This document shows positions 1 to 7,659 of a stretch of 54,234 nucleotides of DNA, one piece after another (position 1 is the first letter of the stretch; the number at the start of each line of letters is the position of its first letter). The stretch lies in assembly GCA_021801705.1 (NCBI GenBank), contig JAJYXP010000045.1, positions 1-54,234 on the forward strand. Reading direction: 5' to 3'. The notes beneath the pieces are model-generated. The model had not been told where the DNA came from. It worked only from the letters and a program-made list of their open reading frames with translations, and did not search any database. Origin of the DNA: Pseudomonadota bacterium (GTDB taxonomy: Bacteria; Pseudomonadota; Gammaproteobacteria; Burkholderiales; Sulfuricellaceae). A program made the translations under genes and the position numbers.

Positions 1-59
1 TGCCAGATTCGATCGCCACGTTACGGTTTCGCCTGGCGCGCGTCATTGCTCGGACTTTG

Positions 60-200
60 CCACAGTGTCCCTGCTGTGGCAGCGCGTCTTTCAGCGTAAT
101 GAGTATTTAATAACACAGTAGAAGTAGCAGGCTGTCGGACTTGAAGAATCGAAGCGAAGTGGGTCAAGCAGCCGATTTCCTTTTAAGTCCGACGGGCTGC
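60..200. repeat. Intergenic inverted repeats upstream of the MMPL gene
   Basis: Positions 60-79 form a short hairpin (CCACAG/CTGTGG). Positions 127-146 and 181-200 are imperfect inverted copies of GCAGGCTGTCGGACTTGAAG. The same word, slightly changed, recurs near 50548-50570 downstream of the CNP1-like gene, so it looks like a dispersed repeat. I see no gene in bases 1-246; the upstream neighbour lies outside the window. Confidence 0.6.
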
Positions 201-246
201 CAGGCAACGCATCGCGTTCGACAACAACGAATTTCAGGGAGGAATC

Positions 247-2598
247 ATGTTCAAGTTCTCGCTCGTAGAATTCTCCATCCGCCGCCCGAAGCTGGTTATC
301 TGGGCGACCGTGGCGCTGGTGGTGCTGTTCCTCACCCAGTTTCCGAAAATCCGCACGGACACCAACCCGAAGCACATGCTGCCGGATACTTCCGACGTGC
401 GGGTCTGGAACAACGAGGTGGACAAGGTGTTTGCGCTTTACGAGGACACCATCGTCGTCGGCGTGAAAAACGATGCGGGCGTGCTCAACCGGGAAACCCT
501 GGGCCGCATTGCCCGCATCACCGGCGAAATCCTTGCGCTTCCAGGCGTGGCCAGCCGCGACGTGAACGGCTTCACCACCATCACCAACGTCACGGCCGAG
601 GCCGGCACCCTGAAGGTGGGGCCGCTCATGCCGGGGGCGCCGCAGAACCAGGCCGAGGTGGAGACGCTGCGCGGCGCCCTCTTCGGCAACCCGCTCTTCG
701 TCAACCGGATCATCTCCCAGGACGGCAAGACCACCGCCATCTACGTGCCGCTGGAGAAGGGCGCCAACGGCGCCGTGATCGCCGACAAGATCCGCGAGAT
801 CGTGGCCAGGGAGAAGGGGCCGGAGCGCTACTACGTCGCCGGCGACCCGGTGGCGCGCGACACCTTCGGCGCCGAGATGTTCAAGCTGATGGGTATCTTC
901 TCGCCCATCGCGGGCATGATCATGTTCATCGCCATCCAGCTCATGTTTCGCAATCTGTCCTTGTCGTTCACCATGATGGGCGTAGCCATGGCGGCAATCA
1001 TCATGAGCATGGGACTCTTGATCGGCGTCGGTCTCCCGGTGCACATCATGAGTTCGATGGCGCCGGTGTTCCTGATGGCCATCGCCACCGACAGCATCCA
1101 CATCTTCAACGAGTTCTATTTCCGTTACCGCGAGAAGCGGGATAAGTTGGCGGCGATCCGCGAAACGATGGCGGCGGTGAGCCGGCCGGTGCGCTTCACG
1201 GCGCTCGCCACCACGGCCGGGTTCGCCGTGCTGCTGTTCATGAACATCGTGCCGGTGCAGATTTTCGGCGGGCTGATCGCTTTCGGCACGGTGGTGCTGC
1301 GGCTGTTCTCCTTCAGCCTGATCCCGGCCATCCTCACCTTCGTCAAGGAGGAGAAGATCGCCAAAGCCGCTGAGAGCGAGAGCGTGGAACTGGACCGCAC
1401 CGCGCGCTTCCTGCGCCGCATGGCCGAAGTGGGTGCGACGCGCCCGTTGGCCACCGGGCTGGTGGGCTTGGTCCTGGTGGCGGCGGCCATCGCCGGCACC
1501 ACGAAGATCCACGTCAACAACAACCTGGTGGCCTGGTTCAAGCAATCGAGCGAGATCCGCGTGGCCGACACGGCGATGAACCAGGCCCTGGGCGGCACTT
1601 CGCTCGGCTACCTGGTGGTGCAGGCCAGGGAGCCGGAATTCATGAAACGTCCGGATGCCATGCGCTGGCTCGAAGGCCTGCAGCGCCACCTGGAGGCGAT
1701 GCCGGTGGTAGGCAAGACCTTCTCGGTGGCCGACTACGTGAAGCGCATCAACCGCGTGCTGCACGATGACCAGCCGAAGTTCGACACAGTGCCGGAAACG
1801 AAAGAGGCGATCGGCCAGTATCTCTTCCTCTTCAGCATGTCGGCCAAACCCGCCGACCTCGACAACGTGATCGATCCCACGTTCCAGAAGGCGAACGTCT
1901 GGGTGCAGCTCAAGACCTGGGATGCGGAGGCGATGCGCCAGGTGATCGATGCCGCCGCAGGTTATCAAAAGGCTCATCCGCTCGCCGTCACCGTCAAGCC
2001 GGCGGGCATCGCCTATTTCAACCTGGTGTGGAACGACGAGGTGCTGGGTGACCTGGTGCTCGGCCTCGTGCTGGCGCTGGTGGTGGTGTTCGTCATCCTG
2101 GCGCTGGACTTCCGCTCGGTCAAGTGGGCGCTGGTCGCCTACGTGCCGCTGCTGTTCACCATCCTGCTGATCTACGGGGTAGTGGGGTTCGTCGGCAAGG
2201 ATTTCGACATGCCGCTGTCGGTGATGAGCACCTTGTCGCTCGGCATGGCGGTGGATTTCTCCATCCACTTCATCAGCCGCTTCCGCCAGCACCTGGCCGA
2301 GACCGGTGGAGCCACGGGCGCGGCGGCGGTGCGCGAGGCGCTGCTGTGGACGGCGGCGCGGCCGGGCAAGGGCATTCTGCGCAATGCGCTGCTGTTCGCC
2401 GCAGCCTTCTCGGTGATGCTGTTCGCGCCGCTCACGCCCTACATGGCGGTGGGCGCCTTCATCGTCTCGATGATGCTGCTCTCCGCGCTGTTCACCATCC
2501 TTTATCTGCCCGCTCTGGTGATGCTCGGGCGGAACTGGCTATTCAACCAACCGAAGCCGGTGGCGAATCCCGCCCCGGCACTTGCGAAAGGAGACTGA
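247..2598 (+). CDS. MMPL/RND superfamily inner-membrane exporter
   Basis: This 783-residue protein has the RND/MMPL layout. There is a first membrane helix near residues 16-34, a periplasmic domain to about 220, a bundle of helices at about 225-365, a second single helix near 400-425, another periplasmic domain, and a final bundle at about 620-770. It should use proton motive force to move a hydrophobic substrate. The start is ATG after GGGAGGA. It lies 2 bp before a LolA-like gene and upstream of an outer-membrane barrel, so the three probably form one envelope export operon. That arrangement resembles the DUF1302/DUF1329/RND clusters of other proteobacteria. The second half resembles hopanoid/lipid-type MMPL transporters, but the substrate cannot be told from sequence. 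No membrane-fusion partner is adjacent. Confidence 0.9.
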   Translation: MFKFSLVEFSIRRPKLVIWATVALVVLFLTQFPKIRTDTNPKHMLPDTSDVRVWNNEVDKVFALYEDTIVVGVKNDAGVLNRETLGRIARITGEILALPGVASRDVNGFTTITNVTAEAGTLKVGPLMPGAPQNQAEVETLRGALFGNPLFVNRIISQDGKTTAIYVPLEKGANGAVIADKIREIVAREKGPERYYVAGDPVARDTFGAEMFKLMGIFSPIAGMIMFIAIQLMFRNLSLSFTMMGVAMAAIIMSMGLLIGVGLPVHIMSSMAPVFLMAIATDSIHIFNEFYFRYREKRDKLAAIRETMAAVSRPVRFTALATTAGFAVLLFMNIVPVQIFGGLIAFGTVVLRLFSFSLIPAILTFVKEEKIAKAAESESVELDRTARFLRRMAEVGATRPLATGLVGLVLVAAAIAGTTKIHVNNNLVAWFKQSSEIRVADTAMNQALGGTSLGYLVVQAREPEFMKRPDAMRWLEGLQRHLEAMPVVGKTFSVADYVKRINRVLHDDQPKFDTVPETKEAIGQYLFLFSMSAKPADLDNVIDPTFQKANVWVQLKTWDAEAMRQVIDAAAGYQKAHPLAVTVKPAGIAYFNLVWNDEVLGDLVLGLVLALVVVFVILALDFRSVKWALVAYVPLLFTILLIYGVVGFVGKDFDMPLSVMSTLSLGMAVDFSIHFISRFRQHLAETGGATGAAAVREALLWTAARPGKGILRNALLFAAAFSVMLFAPLTPYMAVGAFIVSMMLLSALFTILYLPALVMLGRNWLFNQPKPVANPAPALAKGD

Positions 2599-2600
2599 AA

Positions 2601-3401
2601 ATGAAACGCTGGTGGATATGGATGATCGCCGGGCTGCTGCCACTGGCATTCTCGAGCCAGGCTTTGGCGTTGTCGGGCGAGGAGGTGATGAAGAAGTCCC
2701 AGGCCGCCTTCCTCTATCCGGGCAAGGACTTCAAGGCTCGGGTGGTGATGAAGCTCATCAACAAGGACGGACAGGAACGGCTGCGCGAGCTTACCCAGTT
2801 GCGCAAGAACATGGGCGAGGCGGGCGGCGAGCAGAGGTACTTCATGTACTTCTTCCAGCCGGCGGACGTGAAGGACATGACTTTCATGATTTACAAGTAC
2901 CCGGCCAGGGACGACGACCGCTGGATGTTCATCCCGGCGATCAACATGGTGAAGCGCATCGCCGCGCAGGACAAGCGCTCCAGCTTCGTCGGCTCGGACT
3001 TCACCTACGAGGACGTTTCGGGGCGGGACATCGAGGACGACAACCACGCGATCGAACGCGAGGAGAAAGTGGGCAGCCGCGACTGCTATGTGGTGAAGAG
3101 CACACCCAAGGGAGCGGATGCCGATTTCGGCCACAAGCTCACCTGGGTGGACAAGGCGAACTTCCTGCCGCTCAAGGAGGAGCAATACGACAGGAAGGGC
3201 GCCCGCTACAAGCAGTTCACCGCCGATGAAGTCGCCGACGTGAAGGGCATTCCCACGGTGGTCAAGCGCACCATGAAAAACCTTCAGACCGGCCACCGCA
3301 CCGAGGTCGCCTACCTCAAGACCGGCTACGATCTCGGCATCGAGGACAGCCTGTTCTCGGAGCGCTTCCTGCGCCAGCCGCCGCGCAAGTGGGTTGAGTG
3401 A
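2601..3401 (+). CDS. Outer membrane lipoprotein-sorting (LolA-like) periplasmic protein
   Basis: 266 residues with an N-terminal signal peptide (basic start, hydrophobic stretch at 6-22, cleavage near ALA-LS). The body has the LolA-like fold pattern typical of proteins annotated as outer membrane lipoprotein-sorting protein (PF17131-like). Typical segments are the QPADVKDMTFMIY strand region, the DDRWMFIPAINMVKRI stretch and GSDFTYEDVSGRD. The ATG is 2 bp after the exporter stop, with GAAAGGAG overlapping that stop. Proteins of this family pair with MMPL transporters and are thought to ferry lipid-like cargo across the periplasm. It lacks the lipobox of a lipoprotein and is unlikely to be the housekeeping LolA, which usually sits elsewhere. 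Confidence 0.85.
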   Translation: MKRWWIWMIAGLLPLAFSSQALALSGEEVMKKSQAAFLYPGKDFKARVVMKLINKDGQERLRELTQLRKNMGEAGGEQRYFMYFFQPADVKDMTFMIYKYPARDDDRWMFIPAINMVKRIAAQDKRSSFVGSDFTYEDVSGRDIEDDNHAIEREEKVGSRDCYVVKSTPKGADADFGHKLTWVDKANFLPLKEEQYDRKGARYKQFTADEVADVKGIPTVVKRTMKNLQTGHRTEVAYLKTGYDLGIEDSLFSERFLRQPPRKWVE

Positions 3402-3435
3402 TGCCAATCAAAACAGGCGCCTTTCTCCATTGCCC

Positions 3436-3632
3436 CTTCTCCCTCTGGGCTAATCTATGCGCACATCTTTGCAAGCTGTTGATTTTACTCCCCTCCCCCG
3501 CTTGCGGGGGAGGGGTTGGGGGAGAGGGAAAAAGGGCATGTTAATCAACCAATTCCCTCTCCCTAGCCCTCTCCCGCAAGCGGGAGAGGGGACTTGTGTG
3601 CATAGATTAGCCCTCTGGGAGAAGGTTGGGAT
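3436..3632. repeat. Nested inverted-repeat (REP/MITE-like) element
   Basis: The outer arms at about 3436-3466 and 3597-3628 are near-complementary (CTAATCTATGCGCAC against GTGTGCATAGATTAG). Inside are two GC-rich palindromes, CTCCCCCGCTTGCGGGGGAG and CCCTCTCCCGCAAGCGGGAG. The sequence just before it (ATCAAAACAGGCGCCTTT at 3408) recurs near 19934 next to another copy of the CCCTCTCCC palindrome, so this is a dispersed family. The right arm runs into the probable ribosome-binding site and start of the next gene. Confidence 0.75.
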
Positions 3633-4929
3633 GAGGGCAGCCCCTTGCACCCGCAAGGAGTGTCCCCGCCGAGAGCGGCGGCAAAGCCGCTCGCTCTGGC
3701 GAGACGGGAGAGGGGTTGTTGCCGCGTTCTGCTTCATTGCCCTGCTGGCGCCGCTCGCTGCGCGGGCGGAAGTCGCGCTGTCGGGTTTCGTGCAGCAGAA
3801 CACAGCCTTCAACACCGAGGCTGCGAACCCGGACGGCCGCCGTTACAAGTGGCTGGAGGAACGGGCGCAGATCAAGCTCGACGCCACCGGCGGCGCCTGG
3901 CGGCTGCTGGCAAAGGGCGATCTGGCCTACGACCATCTCGGGCGCAAGGATGAATCGGAGTTGCGCGAGGGCTACCTCGATTATGCGGCGGGCAACTGGG
4001 ATTTGCGCCTCGGCCGGCAGGTGATCACATGGGGACTGGGCGATCTGGTGTTCGTGAACGACGTCTTCCCCAAGGATCACGAGGCCCTCTTCGCGGGACG
4101 CCCGCTGGAATATCTCAAGCGCGGCACGGATGCGGTCAGGCTGGGCGCCTACCCCGACTTCGCCTCGTTCGAGCTGGTGGTTGCGCCGGACTTCCGCGAG
4201 AGCCGGACTCCCGACCCGCGCCGCTTCGGGCTTTACGACCCGATGCCGGCGGTGACCAGCCGCGAGACGGTCAAGCCGGGGCAGGGGGACGTGGGATTGC
4301 GCATCTACCGCGATGTCGCCGGATGGGATGCCGCGCTCTATCTCTACAGCGGCTTCCAGCGCACGCCTTCGATGCGGCCGGACAGCATGACGGCGCCGAC
4401 GAAGATCACCTATTTCTATCCCAAGCTCTCGGTGTATGGCGCCAGCGCTTCGGGACGGGTGGGCGAGGGTGTGTTGAGCCTGGAAGCGGCCTACTACGAT
4501 TCGCGGCAGGATCGTCCGGGCAATGACTTCGCAGTGCCTAACTCGCAGACCCGGCTACTGGCGGGCTACCAGATCCAGCCGGTGGAAGACCTGTCGCTTG
4601 GCCTGCAATATTACGCAGAGCACATGCACGATTACGCTGCATATAGCGCTGCGCTGCCCGCCGGGTTCCCGGTGGAAAAACAGACGAACCACACCGTCAC
4701 GCTACGGGTCACGCAGTTGCTCAAGCACCAGACGTTGCGGCTTTCCGTCTATGCCGCGTACAACGCGAGCAACGGCGACCATTTCATCAATCCCGAGGTG
4801 CGTTACAGCTTCACCGACCAAATTTGGGGCGCTGTCGGCGCCAACCTTTTCGGCGGCAAGCCGTGGGGACAGTTCGGGCAGTTGTCGCGCGACGACAATG
4901 TCTACTTGCAGATGCGATACGAATTTTGA
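3631..4929 (+). CDS. Outer-membrane beta-barrel protein (DUF1302/alginate-export-like)
   Basis: About 432 residues if started at ATG 3631, which follows GAGAAGG. The reading frame stays open upstream to 3457 but that part is only repeat DNA. A hydrophobic segment (VVAAFCFIALLAPLAARA) ending in an Ala-x-Ala site near residues 33-50 looks like a signal peptide. Its n-region is unusually long, so the true start is uncertain. The mature part alternates aromatic and polar residues and ends in a C-terminal aromatic (MRYEF), as expected for an outer-membrane barrel. Repeated motifs such as LRLGRQVITWGLGD match the porin-like proteins that accompany RND plus LolA-like genes. It probably provides the outer-membrane step for the upstream exporter. 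Confidence 0.75.
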   Translation: MRAAPCTRKECPRRERRQSRSLWRDGRGVVAAFCFIALLAPLAARAEVALSGFVQQNTAFNTEAANPDGRRYKWLEERAQIKLDATGGAWRLLAKGDLAYDHLGRKDESELREGYLDYAAGNWDLRLGRQVITWGLGDLVFVNDVFPKDHEALFAGRPLEYLKRGTDAVRLGAYPDFASFELVVAPDFRESRTPDPRRFGLYDPMPAVTSRETVKPGQGDVGLRIYRDVAGWDAALYLYSGFQRTPSMRPDSMTAPTKITYFYPKLSVYGASASGRVGEGVLSLEAAYYDSRQDRPGNDFAVPNSQTRLLAGYQIQPVEDLSLGLQYYAEHMHDYAAYSAALPAGFPVEKQTNHTVTLRVTQLLKHQTLRLSVYAAYNASNGDHFINPEVRYSFTDQIWGAVGANLFGGKPWGQFGQLSRDDNVYLQMRYEF

Positions 4930-4941
4930 TCATTGACGAGC

Positions 4942-5058
4942 GTTCGCCCTGAGTAGCGCGAAGCGCGTATCGAAGCCTTGTAGGGTGGGCACGCCTTTGT
5001 GCCCACGCGGTCAGCGGAGGTTGTTTCCGCGTGGGCACAAAAAACGTGCCCACCCTAC
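4942..5058. repeat. Palindromic element, copy A, with adjacent short repeat
   Basis: Positions 4980-5058 form a 79-bp inverted repeat whose ends read GTAGGGTGGGCACG and CGTGCCCACCCTAC, with an inner palindrome around GTGCCCACGCGG/CCGCGTGGGCAC. A second copy with very high identity lies at 37130-37205. Immediately upstream, 4942-4975 is another simple repeat (CCCTGAGTAGCGCGAAGCGC). The pair could act as a bidirectional terminator, but there is no T tract. Confidence 0.8.
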
Positions 5059-5114
5059 CAACTGTTTAGTTCCGGCTGCATCGGCTTCGGGTTTATCCTG
5101 GATTCTGGAAACCG

Positions 5115-5729
5115 ATGAGATTTCGACGAATACCCGGTGACAACCGCAACCGTACCGTTTTACGCAGCATCCTCGTGGGAACGGCATTGTTCAACCTGTT
5201 CATGTTCACGATGGATTCCGGAGCGGAGACGCAACACAACCGCGACCCGGAAACCGGCATCGAAACTTGGGAAGTGCTTGACCGCGGCATGCGGCTGAGT
5301 CTGACCCAGATACTGCCGGATCAGGCGCGGGCGTTTTATCAGGCGCGCGGTTTTGACAGCGATGCAGCGGAGGTTTATGCAAAAGCCTGTCTATTCCAGA
5401 CCGTACTGCGCAATGAATCCGGCGGGGTAATCGCTTTCCGGTTGGCGGACTGGCGTTACCTGACGGGCAAGCGGGCGTTCAGGCTAAAACTGGAGCCGGA
5501 ATGGCAGTATGAATGGGAGCGGCGCAACCTGCCCGAGCCGGCCCGCATTGCCTTCCGCTGGGCGCAGTTCCCACTGGAACAGACTTTCGAGCCGGGCGAC
5601 TGGAACCAGGGAATGATGGCCTGTCCACTACCGCGCGGCGCACGCTTTGATCTCAGATTCAAGTGGCGGGCAGATGGAAAAATGTTCGAGGGTGACCTGA
5701 AAGGGGTGCGATGTGCGGAAGATCGCTAA
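5115..5729 (+). CDS. Exported protein of unknown function
   Basis: 204 residues. A hydrophobic stretch at about 18-35 after a basic start suggests a signal peptide or anchor. The rest is soluble and rich in Trp, Arg and Phe. There are two Cys in the mature part (in KACLFQ and MMACPL) and one near the C-terminus. I do not recognise a family. The ATG is preceded by GGAAAC. Its end overlaps the GTG start of the following TlpA reading frame by 17 bp, so the two were probably co-translated. That would link it to a periplasmic thioredoxin function, but this is inference only. Confidence 0.7.
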   Translation: MRFRRIPGDNRNRTVLRSILVGTALFNLFMFTMDSGAETQHNRDPETGIETWEVLDRGMRLSLTQILPDQARAFYQARGFDSDAAEVYAKACLFQTVLRNESGGVIAFRLADWRYLTGKRAFRLKLEPEWQYEWERRNLPEPARIAFRWAQFPLEQTFEPGDWNQGMMACPLPRGARFDLRFKWRADGKMFEGDLKGVRCAEDR

Positions 5730-6244
5730 TTTCGTGGCTGGGGTGCTGGTTATATTCAGCCTGTCGGCGGCAGCGGCCGAGACAAAACAAATTTTGTCCC
5801 CGTTGGCGGAGAAGTTGCCGGCCAGGGATTTCTCCCTGATAAGACATGGACGAAAAAATCTACCGCCTTGCCGATTTGCGCGGCAAGGTGGTGCTGATCA
5901 ACTTCTGGGCCACCTGGTGCCCTCCCTGCCGCAAGGAGCTGCCTTCAATGGAGCGGTTGTGGCAGCAGTTCAGCAAAGAGGATTTCATGGTGCTGGCAAT
6001 CAATGTGGGCGAGGACGCCGACACTATTTTTGCTTTTACCGGTACCCTGGAGCCCGCACTTGGCTTTCCTCTCCTGCTCGACCGCGATTCCGCCGTGCTC
6101 AAGGCTTGGCCGGTGAGGGGGCTGCCGACAACTTTCGTGCTCGACCGCGAGGGGCGGGTTGTTTATCGGGCTGTGGGCGGCAGGGAGTTCGATAACCCGG
6201 AACTGGTCGCGCAGTTGCGCGGTCTTCTGCAAAACAGGCGATAG
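5713..6244 (+). pseudogene. TlpA-like thioredoxin with a frameshift after the signal peptide
   Basis: The first frame (GTG 5713, after AAAGGGG) encodes a signal peptide, then SPLAEKLPARDFSL. The second frame (from 5846) continues with MDEKIYRLADLRGK and the thioredoxin motif WCPPC (Cys 25 and 28 of that frame), GLPTTFVLD and a normal C-terminus. Together they make one TlpA/ResA-type protein of about 175 residues. The join at about 5838-5842 (CTGATAAGACATG) has one base too many: the second frame has TAA directly before GAC-ATG. Either the gene is broken, the sequence has an error, or translation restarts at ATG 5846 and gives a cytoplasmic thioredoxin. It sits just upstream of the sulfur-relay genes. 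A second, intact TlpA is at 41451. Confidence 0.75.
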
Positions 6245-6279
6245 GAAAATCGAAATTATGCATACATAAATAAAAATAA

Positions 6280-6307
6280 TTGCATAGCCTCTCTTTTTTG
6301 GTATATT
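6280..6307 (+). promoter_or_regulatory. Candidate sigma-70 promoter for the rhodanese gene
   Basis: TTGCAT (6280-6285), 16 bp, TATATT (6302-6307), in an AT-rich gap 36 bp upstream of the ATG at 6343. Confidence 0.5.
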
Positions 6308-6342
6308 AGCAAACTCTAATTATCTTGTTGAAGGAAAATCGC

Positions 6343-6684
6343 ATGTTCGAATCCAATATGTATGGCATTAAGGAAATTGACGCAGCAGGATTACATTCGC
6401 TGTTGAGCGAGAAGAAGGGCATCGTCCTGGTGGATGTGCGCAGCGAGAACGAGATTGCTTACGGCATGATCGAGGGTGCGCAGCACCTCCCGCTGCATTT
6501 GCTTCCGATCAAGGCCGACGAGATAAACAAGGATACCAACACGATCTTTTATTGCCGCACCGGAGCTCGCTCGGCGCAGGCATGCGCTTTCATGGCAGCC
6601 AAGGGAAACAGCAACGTATATAATCTGCAGGGCGGCATCATGGCATGGATGCAGTCCGGCCTCGCCTTGGCCAAGGTAGCCTGA
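6343..6684 (+). CDS. Single-domain rhodanese (sulfurtransferase)
   Basis: 113 residues forming one rhodanese domain. The active-site loop is CRTGARS with catalytic Cys71, preceded by the VLVDVRSENE strand and followed by NLQGGIMAW, the usual C-terminal signature. No signal peptide, so cytoplasmic. It should take sulfane sulfur from a persulfide donor and pass it to TusA, encoded next. The ATG at 6343 with AAGGAA 7 bp upstream is preferred over an upstream TTG at 6325. Rhodanese-tusA-dsrE triplets are a known signature of sulfur-oxidising bacteria, where they feed sulfur to the Dsr or sHdr pathway. Confidence 0.9.
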   Translation: MFESNMYGIKEIDAAGLHSLLSEKKGIVLVDVRSENEIAYGMIEGAQHLPLHLLPIKADEINKDTNTIFYCRTGARSAQACAFMAAKGNSNVYNLQGGIMAWMQSGLALAKVA

Positions 6685-6709
6685 TTTTCGTCAAGATTTG
6701 CCACGGCAG

Positions 6710-6738
6710 TTGCAATCCGAGCATAACTGTATTATAAA
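6710..6738 (+). promoter_or_regulatory. Candidate sigma-70 promoter for tusA
   Basis: TTGCAA (6710-6715), 17 bp, TATAAA (6733-6738), 45 bp before the tusA ATG. It implies that tusA-dsrE can be transcribed separately from the rhodanese gene. Confidence 0.55.
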
Positions 6739-6783
6739 ATGCTTTTTTTCCTTTCACCCTAACTCACGAGGAGCTCAAGAAAA

Positions 6784-7011
6784 ATGAATTTCGATAAAGA
6801 ACTGGATGCCAGCGGCCTGAATTGCCCCCTCCCCATTTTGCGCACCAAGAAAGCCCTGGCCGAACTGGCTGCCGGTCAGGTGCTGAAAGTGATCGCGACC
6901 GATCCGGGCTCCGTCAAGGACATGCAGGCATTCGCCAAGCAGACCGGTAACGAACTGCTTTCTTCCGCTGAAGAGGGCGGCAAATACCAGTTCTTTATGA
7001 AGAAGAAGTAA
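6784..7011 (+). CDS. tusA: TusA-family sulfur carrier protein
   Basis: 75 residues, the usual TusA size. The conserved CPxP motif is at residues 14-17 (ASGLNCPLPILRTKKAL); Cys14 carries the persulfide. The ATG follows GAGGAG. TusA proteins receive sulfur from rhodaneses and exchange it with DsrE-type proteins. Here the order rhodanese-tusA-dsrE-lbpA suggests delivery toward a lipoate-bound oxidation system rather than tRNA thiolation. That assignment is inferred from context; the sequence alone does not separate the two roles. Confidence 0.92.
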   Translation: MNFDKELDASGLNCPLPILRTKKALAELAAGQVLKVIATDPGSVKDMQAFAKQTGNELLSSAEEGGKYQFFMKKK

Positions 7012-7082
7012 GTTTAATATCAGGCTGAGCAGAATAAAGCGGACAAGAAGCCGTACAACAACTTGCATCGAGGAGCCTTTTA

Positions 7083-7586
7083 GTGAAGAAATTTGCAATC
7101 ATTGCCACCAAGGGCACGCTTGACTGGGCCTACCCGCCGTATATTCTGGCTTCGACAGCTGCTGCGCTGGGCTATGAGGTGCAGATTTTCTTTACATTCT
7201 ACGGCTTGCAGTTGGTGCGCAAGGATACCAGTGGCCTGAAGGTCAGCCCGCTGGGTAACCCCGGCATGCCGATGAAGATGCCGTTCGGTCCGAAGTGGTT
7301 CCGCGACATCAACTGGAATATTCCCAATGTCATTCAGGCGAACATCCCCGGCTTCGAGTCGCTGGCAACCGCGCTGATGAAGCAGACTATCGCCAACAAT
7401 GGCGTTGCGACCATTCCCGAACTGCGCGAGTTGTGCCAGGAGGCTGAGGTGAAGTTCCTCGCCTGCCAGATGACTGTGGAACTGTTCGGCTTCGAGCACA
7501 GCGATTTCATCGATGGACTCGATTTCGTGGGCGCTGCGTCGTTCTTCGAGTTTGCCGGGGAATCGGATATCTGCATGTACATGTAA
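7083..7586 (+). CDS. DsrE/DsrF/DrsH-like sulfurtransferase (DsrE2/DsrE3 type)
   Basis: 167 residues. The N-terminus IIATKGTLDWAYPPYILAS and the IFFTFYGLQLV and VSPLGNPGMPM segments are those of the DrsE_2 family found beside TusA in sulfur oxidisers. Candidate sulfur-carrying residues are Cys118 and Cys128 (LACQMTVELFG); Cys164 is near the end. It has no obvious membrane helices, unlike some DsrE2 forms. GTG start with GAGGAG 8 bp upstream. It most likely exchanges persulfide sulfur with TusA. A strong hairpin terminator follows before lbpA, so levels of this gene and of the lbpA block may be set separately. Confidence 0.88.
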   Translation: MKKFAIIATKGTLDWAYPPYILASTAAALGYEVQIFFTFYGLQLVRKDTSGLKVSPLGNPGMPMKMPFGPKWFRDINWNIPNVIQANIPGFESLATALMKQTIANNGVATIPELRELCQEAEVKFLACQMTVELFGFEHSDFIDGLDFVGAASFFEFAGESDICMYM

Positions 7587-7613
7587 TGTATGTCAGTAGA
7601 CTGAAGAACCAGG

Positions 7614-7641
7614 GGGCAGGCGATTATCGCCTGCCCTTTTT
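7614..7641 (+). terminator. Intrinsic terminator between dsrE and lbpA
   Basis: A perfect 11-bp stem, GGGCAGGCGAT (7614-7624) with ATCGCCTGCCC (7626-7636), followed by TTTTTG. It ends only about 20 bp before the lbpA ATG and just before its ribosome-binding site AAGGAAGG. Confidence 0.85.
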
Positions 7642-7659
7642 GTTTTCAAGGAAGGATCA

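Noticed and set aside
91-2292. 733-codon open frame on the minus strand
   Set aside because: Antisense to the MMPL gene; the protein is His/Arg/Gln-rich without domains, as expected from GC-rich codon shadow.
6325-6343. TTG start for the rhodanese
   Set aside because: It would overlap the AAGGAA site; ATG 6343 has ideal spacing.
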